A stretch of DNA of 64,000 nt from an uncultured Gammaproteobacteria bacterium (GTDB lineage Bacteria > Pseudomonadota > Gammaproteobacteria > HK1): NCBI GenBank assembly GCA_958295465.1, contig OY282353.1, positions 1,116,001 to 1,180,000 on the forward strand, given 5' to 3'. Positions 1 through 9,304 of the stretch are shown here, piece by piece (the stretch's first letter is position 1; the number at the start of each line of letters is the position of its first letter). The notes under the pieces are model-generated. The model was not told the origin of the DNA. It made no database searches and saw only the letters and a list, made by a program, of their open reading frames with translations. The position numbers and the translations under genes are program-made.

Positions 1-378
1 GAGCATCGGGGTCAGTCCGAGCAACGCCGCGACCTCGGCGACCCGTCCTTCGATCTCGCTCCCGGGCGTGCCCACCACCCGCAACGGCGATGCGATGTTC
101 TCGAAGACGCTCAGGTTCGGGTAGTTGATGAACTGCTGGTAGACCATGGAGACGTTGCGCTTCTGCACGGGAACGCCGGTGACGTCCTCGCCGCGGAACA
201 GGATCCGGCCGGCGGTCGGCTTGTCGAGCCCCGCCATGAGGCGCATCAGCGTGGTCTTGCCCGAGAGCGTCGCCCCGAGCAGGACGTTGAACACGCCCTG
301 CTGCAGGACGAGATCGGTGGGATGGATGTGCGTCTGCGCGCCCACCGTCTTCGCAACGCCCCTGAGCTCGATGGCCAT
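1..378 (-). CDS. ABC transporter ATP-binding protein, glycerol/sugar type (3' end off window)
   Basis: The first 126 residues of an ABC ATPase are visible; the C-terminus, with signature motif and Walker B, lies beyond the left edge. Walker A reads GATLSGKTT, slightly unusual because a Thr-Leu replaces the common Asn-Gly/Ser-Gly, and the Q-loop region is VYQQFINYPNLSVFENIA. It would power import of a small solute at the inner membrane. It follows a DeoR regulator and a 577-residue binding protein on the same strand. That resembles the glpR/glpS and glpV parts of rhizobial glycerol importers (family knowledge), so glycerol or glycerol-3-phosphate is the best substrate guess. The permeases should lie to the left. 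Confidence 0.85.
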   Translation of the reverse strand, partial: MAIELRGVAKTVGAQTHIHPTDLVLQQGVFNVLLGATLSGKTTLMRLMAGLDKPTAGRILFRGEDVTGVPVQKRNVSMVYQQFINYPNLSVFENIASPLRVVGTPGSEIEGRVAEVAALLGLTPML

Positions 379-419
379 CGCCTTTGCGCTCTTTCGATTG
401 CGCCGCCGCGGGCGCCGGC

Positions 420-1232
420 TCAGCCGGCGGCCTCTGCGGCGCCGTCCGGCGCCGCGACCTCGACCCGCACGTCGTGCCGGGCGCACAGCTCGAGGAACGG
501 CGCCGGCGGAGCGGTATCGGTCACGAAGCAGTCGAGCTGCGAGACGTTGCCGATGCGCACCGGGGCGCTGCGCCGGAACTTCATGCCGTCGGCGACGAGG
601 ATCACCGAACGCGCGTTCTCGATGATCGCCTTCGCGACCCGTACTTCGCGGGGATCGTAGTCGAGAAGGGCGCCGTCTTCCTCGATGGCGGACGCGCCGA
701 TGACGGCGTGATCCACCTTGAACTGCCCGATGAAGTCGACGGTGGCGTCGCCGACGATTCCACCGTCTTCCCGGCGCAGGATCCCGCCGGCCGACATCAC
801 CTCGATGCCCTCGAACGGGCGCAGCAGGTTGACGACGTTCAGGTTGTTGGTGATGACGGTCAATCCGACATGCCCGGAGAGGTTGTGCGCGACCTGCTCC
901 GTGGTGGTGCCGATGTTCACGATCAGCGAGGCGTCGTTCGGGATCAGCGCTGCCGCGCGGCGCCCGATCGCCGCCTTGCCTTCGGCCGCGAGCTGCAGCC
1001 GGGCGGCGTAGCCCATGTTGGAGACGCCGCCCATCGGGACGGCGCCGCCGTGGATCCGCTGGAGCAGCCGCAGGCGGGAGAGCTGGTTCAGGTCCCGGCG
1101 GACCGTCTGCGAGGTGACCCCGAAGCGTTGCGCGAGCGGCTCGACCAGGATCGTGCCGCGGGCGCGGGCGATGTCCAGGATCTCCCGTTGCCGCCGGCTG
1201 AGGTTCGACGATTCGGTGAGCGGCATGGTCAT
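420..1232 (-). CDS. DeoR/GlpR-family transcriptional repressor
   Basis: A 270-residue DeoR-family regulator. The N-terminal helix-turn-helix covers about residues 10-60 (SRRQREILDIARARGTI, then VTSQTVRRDLNQLSRL), followed by the sugar-phosphate-binding DeoRC domain with the characteristic VGLTVITNNLNVVNLL stretch. The frame stays open much further upstream, but that part has no homology and crosses an inverted-repeat element, so the start is placed at 1232; a second ATG at 1226 is equally possible. Only 41 bases separate it from the ABC ATPase, so it probably controls that importer in response to a phosphorylated substrate such as glycerol-3-phosphate (inference). Confidence 0.85.
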   Translation of the reverse strand: MTMPLTESSNLSRRQREILDIARARGTILVEPLAQRFGVTSQTVRRDLNQLSRLRLLQRIHGGAVPMGGVSNMGYAARLQLAAEGKAAIGRRAAALIPNDASLIVNIGTTTEQVAHNLSGHVGLTVITNNLNVVNLLRPFEGIEVMSAGGILRREDGGIVGDATVDFIGQFKVDHAVIGASAIEEDGALLDYDPREVRVAKAIIENARSVILVADGMKFRRSAPVRIGNVSQLDCFVTDTAPPAPFLELCARHDVRVEVAAPDGAAEAAG

Positions 1233-1311
1233 GCGAGTGGCGACGGCCGGCGCGGACGTCCGTCGGGCGATGCGTCGCCGACCGTCGGGGAGCGGGTGTG
1301 TTCCATCAGCC

Positions 1312-1423
1312 ATTCCCGCCAAGCCCGAAAACGTCCATCGAATCACCACGGCCAGACGTTCGGGAGGCAGAAAAGGCCACGAAATCCCGATGACACGATC
1401 CTGTTCGAGACGTTGGCGGGAAT
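1312..1423. repeat. MITE-like inverted-repeat element, family 1, copy A
   Basis: A 112-bp unit with perfect 11-bp terminal inverted repeats, ATTCCCGCCAA at the left and TTGGCGGGAAT at the right. A second unit of exactly the same length, aligning without gaps, lies at 11587-11698, and a partial one at 34844-34905. It sits between the binding-protein gene and the DeoR gene. It encodes no protein and looks like a non-autonomous miniature transposable element. Confidence 0.75.
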
Positions 1424-1601
1424 TGCCGGTGTTCCATGCACGTACAGTGTCGCGGCTATGCGAACGAAGACCTCCCGGCCCGGCCTGCCGCATGGCTCCG
1501 GGGCGTCGGCCCGCCGCATGGCATGGCGCCATCCAGCGGGAGCGCATCACGCGCTCCCGCCGTCGCCCCGATGCGGCGGATCCGCATCCGCCTCCATCCA
1601 T

Positions 1602-3335
<1,734 letters not shown>

Positions 3336-3385
3336 TGTTCACTTCCCTCTGTTTCCGATGACTCGGGGGCTGGATTCTAGCAGTA

Positions 3386-3404
3386 TGTTTTCGATTCACA
3401 AACA
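3386..3404. promoter_or_regulatory. candidate DeoR/GlpR operator
   Basis: The dyad TGTTT-N9-AAACA occurs in the AT-rich 140-bp divergent region between the binding-protein gene and the crotonase. A related TTTTGATTCGA word follows at 3433-3443, echoing TTTTCGATTC inside the dyad. DeoR-family repressors bind such repeated AT-rich half-sites, and a DeoR gene is two genes away. Assignment is by position and pattern only. Confidence 0.4.
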
Positions 3405-3477
3405 ATAACGTTCGCTTGAAAAGAATACCGCTTTTGATTCGATCGTACGGATCATGCATGCGTAACGGAGGGAACCC

Positions 3478-4266
3478 ATGACCAGTGCAGCCATCGGCCC
3501 GGATCTCGGCGTCGAGCTCGCCGACCACGTCGCGACCGTCGAGATCCGCCGCCCGCCGAACAACTTCTTCGACTACGAACTCATCCACGAGATCGCAAAC
3601 GTCTACGAGCGGCTCGACGCCGACCCCGGGTGCCGCGCCATCGTGCTGTGTTCCGAGGGCCGCCACTTCTGTGCCGGCGCGGATTTCAGCGCCCGCGAGA
3701 AGTGGAGCCGGGAACGGCTCGATCGGCAGGCGAGCCGGCTCTACGTGGAGGCGGTGCGGGTGTTCTCCTGCACCCGGCCGGTGGTCGCGGCGGTGCAGGG
3801 GGCGGCGGTGGGAGGCGGACTCGGGCTCGCGCTCTCGGCCGATTTCCGCATCGCCTGCGAGGAATCGCGCTTCGTCGCGAACTTCGCGCGGCTGGGGATC
3901 CACCAGGGGTTCGGGCTCAGCGTGACCCTCCCGCGGCTCATCGGCCGCAGCCGGGCGGCCCTGATGCTCTACACCGGGCGGCGGATCAAGGGCGTCGAGG
4001 CGGTCGGGATGGGGCTCGCCGACGAGCTCGCGGACCTCGCCGAAGTGCGGGGCCGTGCGCTCGATCTCGCGACCGAGATCGCCCGGTCCGCGCCTCTCGC
4101 GGTACGGTCGATCCGCGCCACCCTGCGCCGGGGGCTGGCCGATGCGGTGCGCGAGGCCACGGACCACGAGCTTGCCGAGCAGAGCCGGCTTCGGCGTACC
4201 GCCGACCACGAGGAAGGCGTGAAGGCCACGGCGGAGCGCCGCCTCGGGGACTTCAAGGGGCGCTGA
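3478..4266 (+). CDS. enoyl-CoA hydratase/isomerase (crotonase) family protein
   Basis: A 262-residue crotonase acting on acyl-CoA thioesters in the cytosol. The oxyanion-hole segments are present: HFCAGADF at residues about 61-68 and VQGAAVGGGLGLAL around 102-115. By alignment with classical enoyl-CoA hydratase, the first catalytic Glu is kept (ACEESRF), but the second Glu position appears to be Phe in NFARLG. The reaction may therefore not be standard hydration. A ribosome-binding site GGAGGG precedes the ATG. It is divergent from the glycerol-type binding-protein gene and shares its 140-bp control region. Confidence 0.9.
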   Translation: MTSAAIGPDLGVELADHVATVEIRRPPNNFFDYELIHEIANVYERLDADPGCRAIVLCSEGRHFCAGADFSAREKWSRERLDRQASRLYVEAVRVFSCTRPVVAAVQGAAVGGGLGLALSADFRIACEESRFVANFARLGIHQGFGLSVTLPRLIGRSRAALMLYTGRRIKGVEAVGMGLADELADLAEVRGRALDLATEIARSAPLAVRSIRATLRRGLADAVREATDHELAEQSRLRRTADHEEGVKATAERRLGDFKGR

Positions 4267-4303
4267 GCGCCCCGCGCCGATACCGATGACGCCCGTGCGG
4301 GGA

Positions 4304-4438
4304 CCAGGATGATTTCACGCTATGGAATCGGCATGGCCCGCGGTTCGGTACGGTCGAATCGAAGGTCCTGGGAACAGCGCGCCCCAGGAGAGGCTGCCCC
4401 TTCATGTCCTGGCGCGAGTCGATCAGCATGAAATCCCA
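4304..4438. repeat. MITE-like inverted-repeat element, family 2, copy A
   Basis: The left end CCAGGATGATTTCACGCT is the reverse complement of the right end of the element at 46375-46491. The right end here is a weaker match (CAGCATGAAATCCCA), giving imperfect terminal inverted repeats around about 100 bp of unique sequence. It encodes no protein. It lies between the crotonase gene and the small secreted protein and may carry that gene's promoter. Confidence 0.55.
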
Positions 4439-4460
4439 TTGGGACGTACCGGGCCGAAAG

Positions 4461-4778
4461 ATGGCACGGGATACGCTTTCAGGCGCCCTCATCGCCGTGG
4501 CGGCGGCGGTCCTTTCCACCGCCGCCACGGCGCATCCGGGCGGTATCGCCGAAGACGGCTGCCACAACCAACATCCGAACAACGCCTGTCATTGCCACCG
4601 GACGGGAGCGAGCCGGCCGGGTTGCACGGAGTGGTGCGAGGGTGGACATGATTCGAGCGATGAGTCACTCCGTTTCCGCCTTTCCCCACCGCTTTTCGAA
4701 CTCCCATACTTCGCCGAACCCCATCAGCTCGTGCATCTCGCCGATGGGCAGGGCCTCGGCCGGCAGGCCGAGAGATGA
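4461..4778 (+). CDS. small secreted His/Cys-rich protein (YHYH-like)
   Basis: A 105-residue protein starting MARDTLSGALIAVAAAV with a clear signal peptide cut near STAATA-HP. The mature N-terminus carries HPGGIAEDGCHNQHPNNA then CHCHR and a CTEWC segment. This Gly-Gly...Cys-His...His-Cys-His pattern is seen in short exported YHYH-type or metal-binding proteins. An in-frame ATG at 4404 would lack the signal peptide at the N-terminus, so 4461 is preferred. The last 38 codons run antisense into the next gene, which suggests loss of an earlier stop. Function unknown. Confidence 0.5.
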   Translation: MARDTLSGALIAVAAAVLSTAATAHPGGIAEDGCHNQHPNNACHCHRTGASRPGCTEWCEGGHDSSDESLRFRLSPPLFELPYFAEPHQLVHLADGQGLGRQAER

Positions 4779-5552
4779 TCCCATCCCCTTCAGGTGTCCG
4801 TAGACGCCCTGCAGGGTCTTCGCCATGGCGAGGAATCCGGTGCCGGGATAAAGAACGATCGTGAAGCCGAACCGGGCGAGGATCTGCGCCGGCAGGACGG
4901 GGGAGAAGCCGCCCTCGACCATGTTCGCGAGCAACGGAGCGTCGATCTCCTGCCCGATGCGCTCGAACTCCTCCTCTGATTCGGGCGACTCGATGAACAC
5001 GACGTCCGCGCCCGCCCGCGAGAACGCCTGTCCCCGGCGGATCGCCTCGTCGAGGCCGAGGGAGGCGCGCGAATCGGTACGCCCGACGACGAGGAAGTCG
5101 TCGCTGCCGCGCGCCTCGACCGCGACCTCGATCTTGCGCAGCATCTCGCCGAGCGGAACCACCCCGCGGTCCGGGGCGTGGCCACACTTCTTCGGGAACT
5201 CCTGGTCCTCGATCTGGATCGCCGCGACCCCCGCCGCCTCGTAGCCGCGTGCCGTGTGGCGGACGTTGAGCAACCCGCCAAACCCGGTGTCCGCGTCGGC
5301 GATGAGCGGGGTACGGGTCACCTCGCAGATGCGCGCGGCGCGGCCGGCCATCTCCGAATAGCCCACGAGCCCCGCGTCCGGCAGCCCCATGTGCGACGCG
5401 GCGATCCCGTAGCCGGTCATGTACAGGGCGTCGAAGTCGGCGCGGTCCGCGACCCTCGCCGAGATCATGTCGAAGACTCCGGGAACGATGGTGAGCTCGC
5501 GGGCTCGTATCCGGCGGGCGAGGGCGGCGCGCCGGTCTCGATCGGTGGACAT
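4665..5552 (-). CDS. isocitrate lyase/PEP mutase family enzyme
   Basis: A 295-residue TIM-barrel enzyme of the PEP-mutase/isocitrate-lyase superfamily. Diagnostic features are the N-terminal PGVFDMISARVAD and TGYG, the metal-binding LIADADTGFGG, and the active-site loop QIEDQEFPKKCGH. The KKCGH motif matches lyases (methylisocitrate lyase, dimethylmalate lyase or oxaloacetate decarboxylase) that cleave C-C bonds of 2-hydroxy- or 2-oxo-dicarboxylates. No prpB/prpC context is present, so the substrate is open. It is transcribed alone and converges on the small secreted protein gene, overlapping it by 114 bases. Confidence 0.88.
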   Translation of the reverse strand: MSTDRDRRAALARRIRARELTIVPGVFDMISARVADRADFDALYMTGYGIAASHMGLPDAGLVGYSEMAGRAARICEVTRTPLIADADTGFGGLLNVRHTARGYEAAGVAAIQIEDQEFPKKCGHAPDRGVVPLGEMLRKIEVAVEARGSDDFLVVGRTDSRASLGLDEAIRRGQAFSRAGADVVFIESPESEEEFERIGQEIDAPLLANMVEGGFSPVLPAQILARFGFTIVLYPGTGFLAMAKTLQGVYGHLKGMGSSLGLPAEALPIGEMHELMGFGEVWEFEKRWGKAETE

Positions 5553-5630
5553 TTCGTCAACCTCCGTGGATGTGCCTGGCCGTTATCTTAGCCCCTTACC
5601 CAAAAGAGCTTCGGCAAAACGACGAAGAAT

Positions 5631-6306
5631 TCATGCGCGAGCCTCACAAAGTGCAGGGAGGGCTACGGATTCTCGGATGTCGAGTGCAGTGACCAGAACA
5701 CGTCTTCCCATCCTGGTGAGGTAATACTTGTAGCGACGCCCCACTTTCTTGATGAATCCATGTGTCCGAAGACGCTTGAGCAACCAGGAACAACGAGTCG
5801 GTGCGAGCCAGGGAAGATGAGCTCCGAGAACCACCGCTCGGAAGCCGCTGATACACCACTCTCCCCGAGCAAGCATGAGAAAGAGATGATAGTCGTCACT
5901 CAGAAACAGATTGAACCCCCGACAGGAACGACCATCCTCCCTGACCGGCTGGGCCACCTTGTCGATAGCCTTCAACCCGGCATCCGGATCATCAATCGCC
6001 GCAATGAACGCCGGATAGCGTTCGTTGGCGGCATGCACCACCTTGCGCAAATCACGCAAGCTGTAGATGTTCTTGCGTAACGGAGCGAGCTTCCATACCT
6101 CGTTCCCGTCACGCTGTTCCACCACCCGGTGAGTTCGGCCGTCTCACAGGCGATGCCTGCCTTGTCGAGGCGGCGCGGATGATGGGGTATCCTCCAAGCT
6201 CGTAATCGCTCCGCTTGCCGGTGACGACGAGGCGCTGGACGAACTGTTTGGACCCGCTCGGCATGCCTTGGAGGAACAGTCCGTGCACGTCGTAATGCTT
6301 CTCGGG
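5631..6306 (-). pseudogene. decayed mobile-associated winged-helix protein (two or more frameshifts)
   Basis: Three consecutive pieces in different frames read as one protein: KHYDVHGLFLQGMPSG ... SDYELGGYPIIR (about 6300-6175), then RRLDKAGIACETAELTGWW (about 6175-6115), then a 164-residue tail from 6125 to 5631 with SCRGFNLF, a winged-helix LLKRLRTHGFIKKVG and YYLTRMGRRVL. I recall the intact form as a conserved, mobile-element-associated protein of proteobacteria with a MarR-like C-terminus. At least two single-base frameshifts separate the pieces, and the 5' end is lost at a perfect hairpin just before cobS. It is surely non-functional as written. Confidence 0.7.
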
Positions 6307-6307
6307 C

Positions 6308-6343
6308 CGCCCGGTGCGCCCGCTGTGGCGGGCGCACCGGGCG
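6308..6343. repeat. perfect 16-bp inverted repeat (hairpin) abutting cobS
   Basis: CGCCCGGTGCGCCCGC pairs exactly with GCGGGCGCACCGGGCG across a four-base TGTG loop. The right arm ends five bases before the cobS ATG, where a ribosome-binding site would be expected, and no such site is visible. The left arm marks the broken end of the pseudogene. It could be a terminator remnant, the end of an inserted element, or a structure that lowers cobS translation. Confidence 0.8.
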
Positions 6344-6347
6344 CCTG

Positions 6348-7115
6348 ATGAGCCGCGTCCACGAAGAGCTCGCGGCGTTCCTGCTCGCAGTGCAGCTCCT
6401 CACGCGATGGCCGGTACGTTCGCCGGCCGCCTTCACCGAGGCACGGCTCGCCGCCTCGACCCGCTATTACCCGCTCGTCGGCGTCCTGATCGGTGCGCTC
6501 GCGGGGGGCGTGTTCTGGCTCGCCCACCTCGTCTTCCCGGTGAGCCTGGCCCTCGTCCTCTCCACCGCCGCCTCCCTGCTCGCCACCGGTGCCTTCCACG
6601 AGGACGGGTTCGCGGACGCCTGCGACGGACTTGGCGGCGGCGCCACCCGCGCGCGCGCGCTGGAGATCATGCGCGACAGCCGGATCGGCGCTTATGGCGC
6701 GGCGGGGCTCGGGCTGATGCTCGCGGCGAAGGTCCTCGCCCTCGCCGCGACGCCGCCCGCCGTGGTTCCCTGGCTGCTGGTCGCGGCCCACGTCGCGAGC
6801 CGCTCGTCCGCGGTGCTGGTGATCGCGACGAGCGCCTGCGTGCGGGACACCGGCATCGCCAGATCGGTCGGCGATGCGGTTCGGCCAGGCAGCCTCGCGC
6901 TCGCGCTGGCCACCGGGGCCGCGGCGGTCTGCGTGTTGTTCACGGTGGCCGCGCCGGCCGTGGTCCTCGCCGGCCTCGCGGGGCTCGCGGCGGGGCATCT
7001 CGCCATGCGCGCCGCGTACGAGCGCAAGCTCGGCGGCTATACCGGCGACTGCCTCGGCGGCGTGCAACAGATGAGCGAGCTCGGGATGTATCTCGGCGTT
7101 GTCGCAGCGATGTAG
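6348..7115 (+). CDS. cobS: adenosylcobinamide-GDP ribazoletransferase (cobalamin synthase)
   Basis: A 255-residue, very hydrophobic CobS. It joins alpha-ribazole (or its phosphate) to adenosylcobinamide-GDP, the last assembly step of coenzyme B12, in the inner membrane. The family motif GAFHEDGFADACDGLGGG sits at about residues 84-101, followed by MRDSRIGAYG; several membrane helices follow, and the C-terminus has YTGDCLGGVQQ. Its ATG is part of a TGATG, the usual stop/start overlap of cob operons, but the upstream gene has been replaced by a pseudogene and a hairpin. A cobC-like phosphatase follows after 92 bases. Confidence 0.93.
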   Translation: MSRVHEELAAFLLAVQLLTRWPVRSPAAFTEARLAASTRYYPLVGVLIGALAGGVFWLAHLVFPVSLALVLSTAASLLATGAFHEDGFADACDGLGGGATRARALEIMRDSRIGAYGAAGLGLMLAAKVLALAATPPAVVPWLLVAAHVASRSSAVLVIATSACVRDTGIARSVGDAVRPGSLALALATGAAAVCVLFTVAAPAVVLAGLAGLAAGHLAMRAAYERKLGGYTGDCLGGVQQMSELGMYLGVVAAM

Positions 7116-7130
7116 CCGCAGGGGCGAGGC

Positions 7131-7159
7131 GACGTGCATCTGATCCTGGCCCACCACAC
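7131..7159 (+). repeat. degenerate duplicate of the cobC start region
   Basis: This 29-base stretch repeats 7205-7233, the GTG start region of the next gene, with six differences. It encodes VHLILAHHT where the real gene encodes VRLILVRHT; the catalytic Arg of RHT is lost. Its frame stops at 7216-7218. It looks like a short tandem duplication scar between cobS and the phosphatase gene. Confidence 0.6.
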
Positions 7160-7207
7160 GGTTCCCGCCGGATCACGGCGCCGCTTCCCTGAAGATGCGG
7201 GGCGGAC

Positions 7208-7738
7208 GTGCGCCTGATCCTCGTTCGCCACACCCGCCCGGCGGTTCCCGAGAACGTCTGCTACGGCGCGACGGACCTGGACGTGGCCTCCACGTTCGAA
7301 GAAGAAGCGGCGCGCGTCATCGAGGCGCTGCCGCCCGCCGAAAGGCTGGTGACCAGCCCGCTACGCCGCTGCCGCCTGCTTGCGGAACGGATCGGCGCCG
7401 CGCGCGCCCTGGCACCCGTCATCGACGCGAGGCTCCGGGAGATGGACTTCGGCGCGTGGGAAAACGTGCCGTGGGAGTCCATCCCACGGGCGGAGCTGGA
7501 CGCCTGGGCCGCGGACTTCCTGCACGCCCGCCCCCACGGAGGCGAGAGCGTGCACATGCTGCGCGGGCGCGCCGGAGCCGCGATCGACGACTACCGGCGG
7601 AGCGGCCTCTCGCACGTCGTCGTGACCCACGCGGGGATCATCAAGGCCCTGCGGGTGCGGAGCAGGGAGCCGGAGGGGTGGAGGAGCAGCGTTGGTTTTG
7701 GGGAAATGGTGCCTCTGCCGGAGATGGGTTCCCGGTGA
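7208..7738 (+). CDS. cobC: histidine phosphatase family protein, probable alpha-ribazole phosphatase
   Basis: A 176-residue histidine phosphatase. The catalytic RHTRP motif is at residues 7-11, the second Arg in SPLRRC, the acid EMDFG-type loop at about 78-82, and the second His in VVTHAGIIK. In cobalamin synthesis CobC removes phosphate from alpha-ribazole-5'-phosphate (family knowledge), which fits its place directly after cobS. The start is a GTG with GGGGCGG upstream. The C-terminus (REPEGWRSSVGFGEMVPLPE) is short compared with 190-200 residue homologues but complete in pattern. Confidence 0.85.
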   Translation: MRLILVRHTRPAVPENVCYGATDLDVASTFEEEAARVIEALPPAERLVTSPLRRCRLLAERIGAARALAPVIDARLREMDFGAWENVPWESIPRAELDAWAADFLHARPHGGESVHMLRGRAGAAIDDYRRSGLSHVVVTHAGIIKALRVRSREPEGWRSSVGFGEMVPLPEMGSR

Positions 7739-8043
7739 ATCAGGTCGCCGGCGACCGTGGGCGTCCAGGAACGGCCATGATGAACGAAACCCCCAGCTTC
7801 TCCTGCCCCGCTCCGGTAGCCCATCTTTATTACATCTTTTACGAAATCCTTCTGGATCGACGACGAGGGGCCGGTCGCGGTGAATCGGAAGCCGGCCGAC
7901 CGTCCCCCTCCTCCCCGGATCACGTGAATCATCGAGAGATGGATGCCCTGTCGCTCCATCGAAACGAGTTCCACGGTGGCTGGAACTATGAGTTGCACCC
8001 GCGATGAAGTTGGAAATCCAATCTCGATCAAGGTCCTGAGTGT
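7739..8043. other. intergenic region without a recognisable gene
   Basis: About 300 bases between the 3' ends of the phosphatase and SDR genes. It is less GC-rich than its surroundings near 7825-7850. A minus-strand open frame crosses it (7591-8031) but has no recognisable motif and continues antisense into the phosphatase gene, so it is not called. No clear terminator was seen. Confidence 0.5.
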
Positions 8044-8724
8044 CTAAAAATGCTCGACCCAGGGCCTCAGCTCGACCTCCCAGGTCCACGCACTGCGGTG
8101 CTGGCGATGGACGTGGAGGTAGGTCTCCGCGATCGCGTCCGGGTCGAGCCACTCATTGTGATCGGGGACGCGGGCGTCGCTCTCGATGCCTCCGTCGATG
8201 ACGAAGTGCGCCACGTGGATCCCCTTCGGGGCCAGCTCGCGCGCCATGCTCTGGGCGAGCCCGCGTAGCGCGAACTTGCCCATGGCGAAGCAACCCGACT
8301 CCGGATAGCCCTTCACGCTGGCCGAGGCGCCGGTGAACTGGATCGTCCCCGACCCCCGCCCGCGCATCGCCATCGCGGCCCGGCGCCCGACGAGGAATCC
8401 GCCGTAGGCCGCGACCCCGATCGCCCGTTCGACCGCCTCCGGATCCAGGTCCGCGACCGCGCCGCGCACCCGCGCGCCGGCGTTGAACACGACGAGATCC
8501 GGCACGCCCTCGGTGCCGAGCACCGCGTCGAACAGGGCGTCGACGTCCCCGCGCCGGCTCGCATCGCAGGCGTACGTGCTCGCACCGGTCTCCTCCGCCA
8601 GAGCCGAGAGCTTTGCCACGTTTCGCGCCGCCAGCACGACGCCCATCCCCTCGCTCGCACACAGCCGCGCGAGCGACGCGCTCAACCCCGGACCCGCACC
8701 CACGATCATCGCGAGCTCGTTCAT
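8044..8724 (-). CDS. SDR family NAD(P)-dependent oxidoreductase
   Basis: A 226-residue short-chain dehydrogenase/reductase. The Rossmann glycine motif is VGAGPGLSASLA at residues 7-18, followed by ACDASRRGDVD (cofactor adenine loop) and NAGA around residue 83. The catalytic Ser lies in FTGASAS. The usual YxxxK is FAMGK, with Phe instead of Tyr, a substitution found in one SDR subgroup whose activity is poorly defined. It is shorter than the 245-255 residue norm. Transcribed alone; no partner suggests a substrate. Confidence 0.85.
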   Translation of the reverse strand: MNELAMIVGAGPGLSASLARLCASEGMGVVLAARNVAKLSALAEETGASTYACDASRRGDVDALFDAVLGTEGVPDLVVFNAGARVRGAVADLDPEAVERAIGVAAYGGFLVGRRAAMAMRGRGSGTIQFTGASASVKGYPESGCFAMGKFALRGLAQSMARELAPKGIHVAHFVIDGGIESDARVPDHNEWLDPDAIAETYLHVHRQHRSAWTWEVELRPWVEHF

Positions 8725-9304
8725 GATCTTCCTCCGTTGTTCCTGGTCTCCTCCGGCGAAAGCGCCACGACCTTCGAGCCCCTGGTCGCGCCAACCGGGC
8801 GGTGTCCGGAGGACGAACCGGCCGCGGCGAAGCGTGCCGCGTCATCCGGGCGTGTCGTTCGAGCCGGTTGCGGTCGGGTGCTGGTGGCGCAGGCCCTCGA
8901 CGAGGCCGCCGAGGGCGCCTTGCTGCTCGGTCAACCTGACGATTTCCCTCTCGAAGTCGACCATGCGCCTTTCGAATGCCTCCAAGCGTTTCCCGGATGC
9001 TTCCCGAGGTACATGTTGGGGGGAGGGAAGGGGATGCACAAGCCCTGATCGGCTCTGTGTTCGGAGGGCCGACCAGGTGGGCAGGCCGCTCGGAGGCGGT
9101 CGTGAACCGGTCGGGGGAAGTGTTCGAGCCGGGTCTGGAAGGCCGGCGCCTTATTCGTTCCGGTGCGTGAACCGGGCGACATCCCGGATGTGGTGTGAGA
9201 CGATTCCGACGCCGGTGCCCGTGCGCACCACGTGCCCACCCGTCCATTCCTTCAATCGAGCCTGACCGGCAGACGTTGCCGGCAGGCGCCGGCGGAGGTC
9301 GCCC
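8725..9304. other. intergenic region with one doubtful small frame
   Basis: 580 bases between divergent genes. A 65-residue minus-strand frame at 8842-9039 could encode a short amphipathic helical protein (FERRMVDFEREIVRLTEQQ). It faintly resembles the coiled-coil tail of the protein at 25514-25834, but no ribosome-binding site is evident. It is recorded here rather than called as a gene. No RNA gene or clear promoter was recognised. Confidence 0.35.

Noticed and set aside
6100..6350. A cobalamin riboswitch upstream of cobS
   Set aside because: The region is the readable coding sequence of a decayed gene plus a simple hairpin; no B12-box-like element was seen.
8044..8724. SDR catalytic Tyr replaced by Phe as a sign of inactivation
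   Set aside because: FAxxK occurs throughout one SDR subgroup and the rest of the protein is well preserved, so it is noted but not treated as decay.
9000..9240. Small minus-strand frames in the SDR-creatininase spacer
   Set aside because: Several overlapping frames exist, none with a convincing start or motif; only the helical 65-residue one is mentioned as doubtful.
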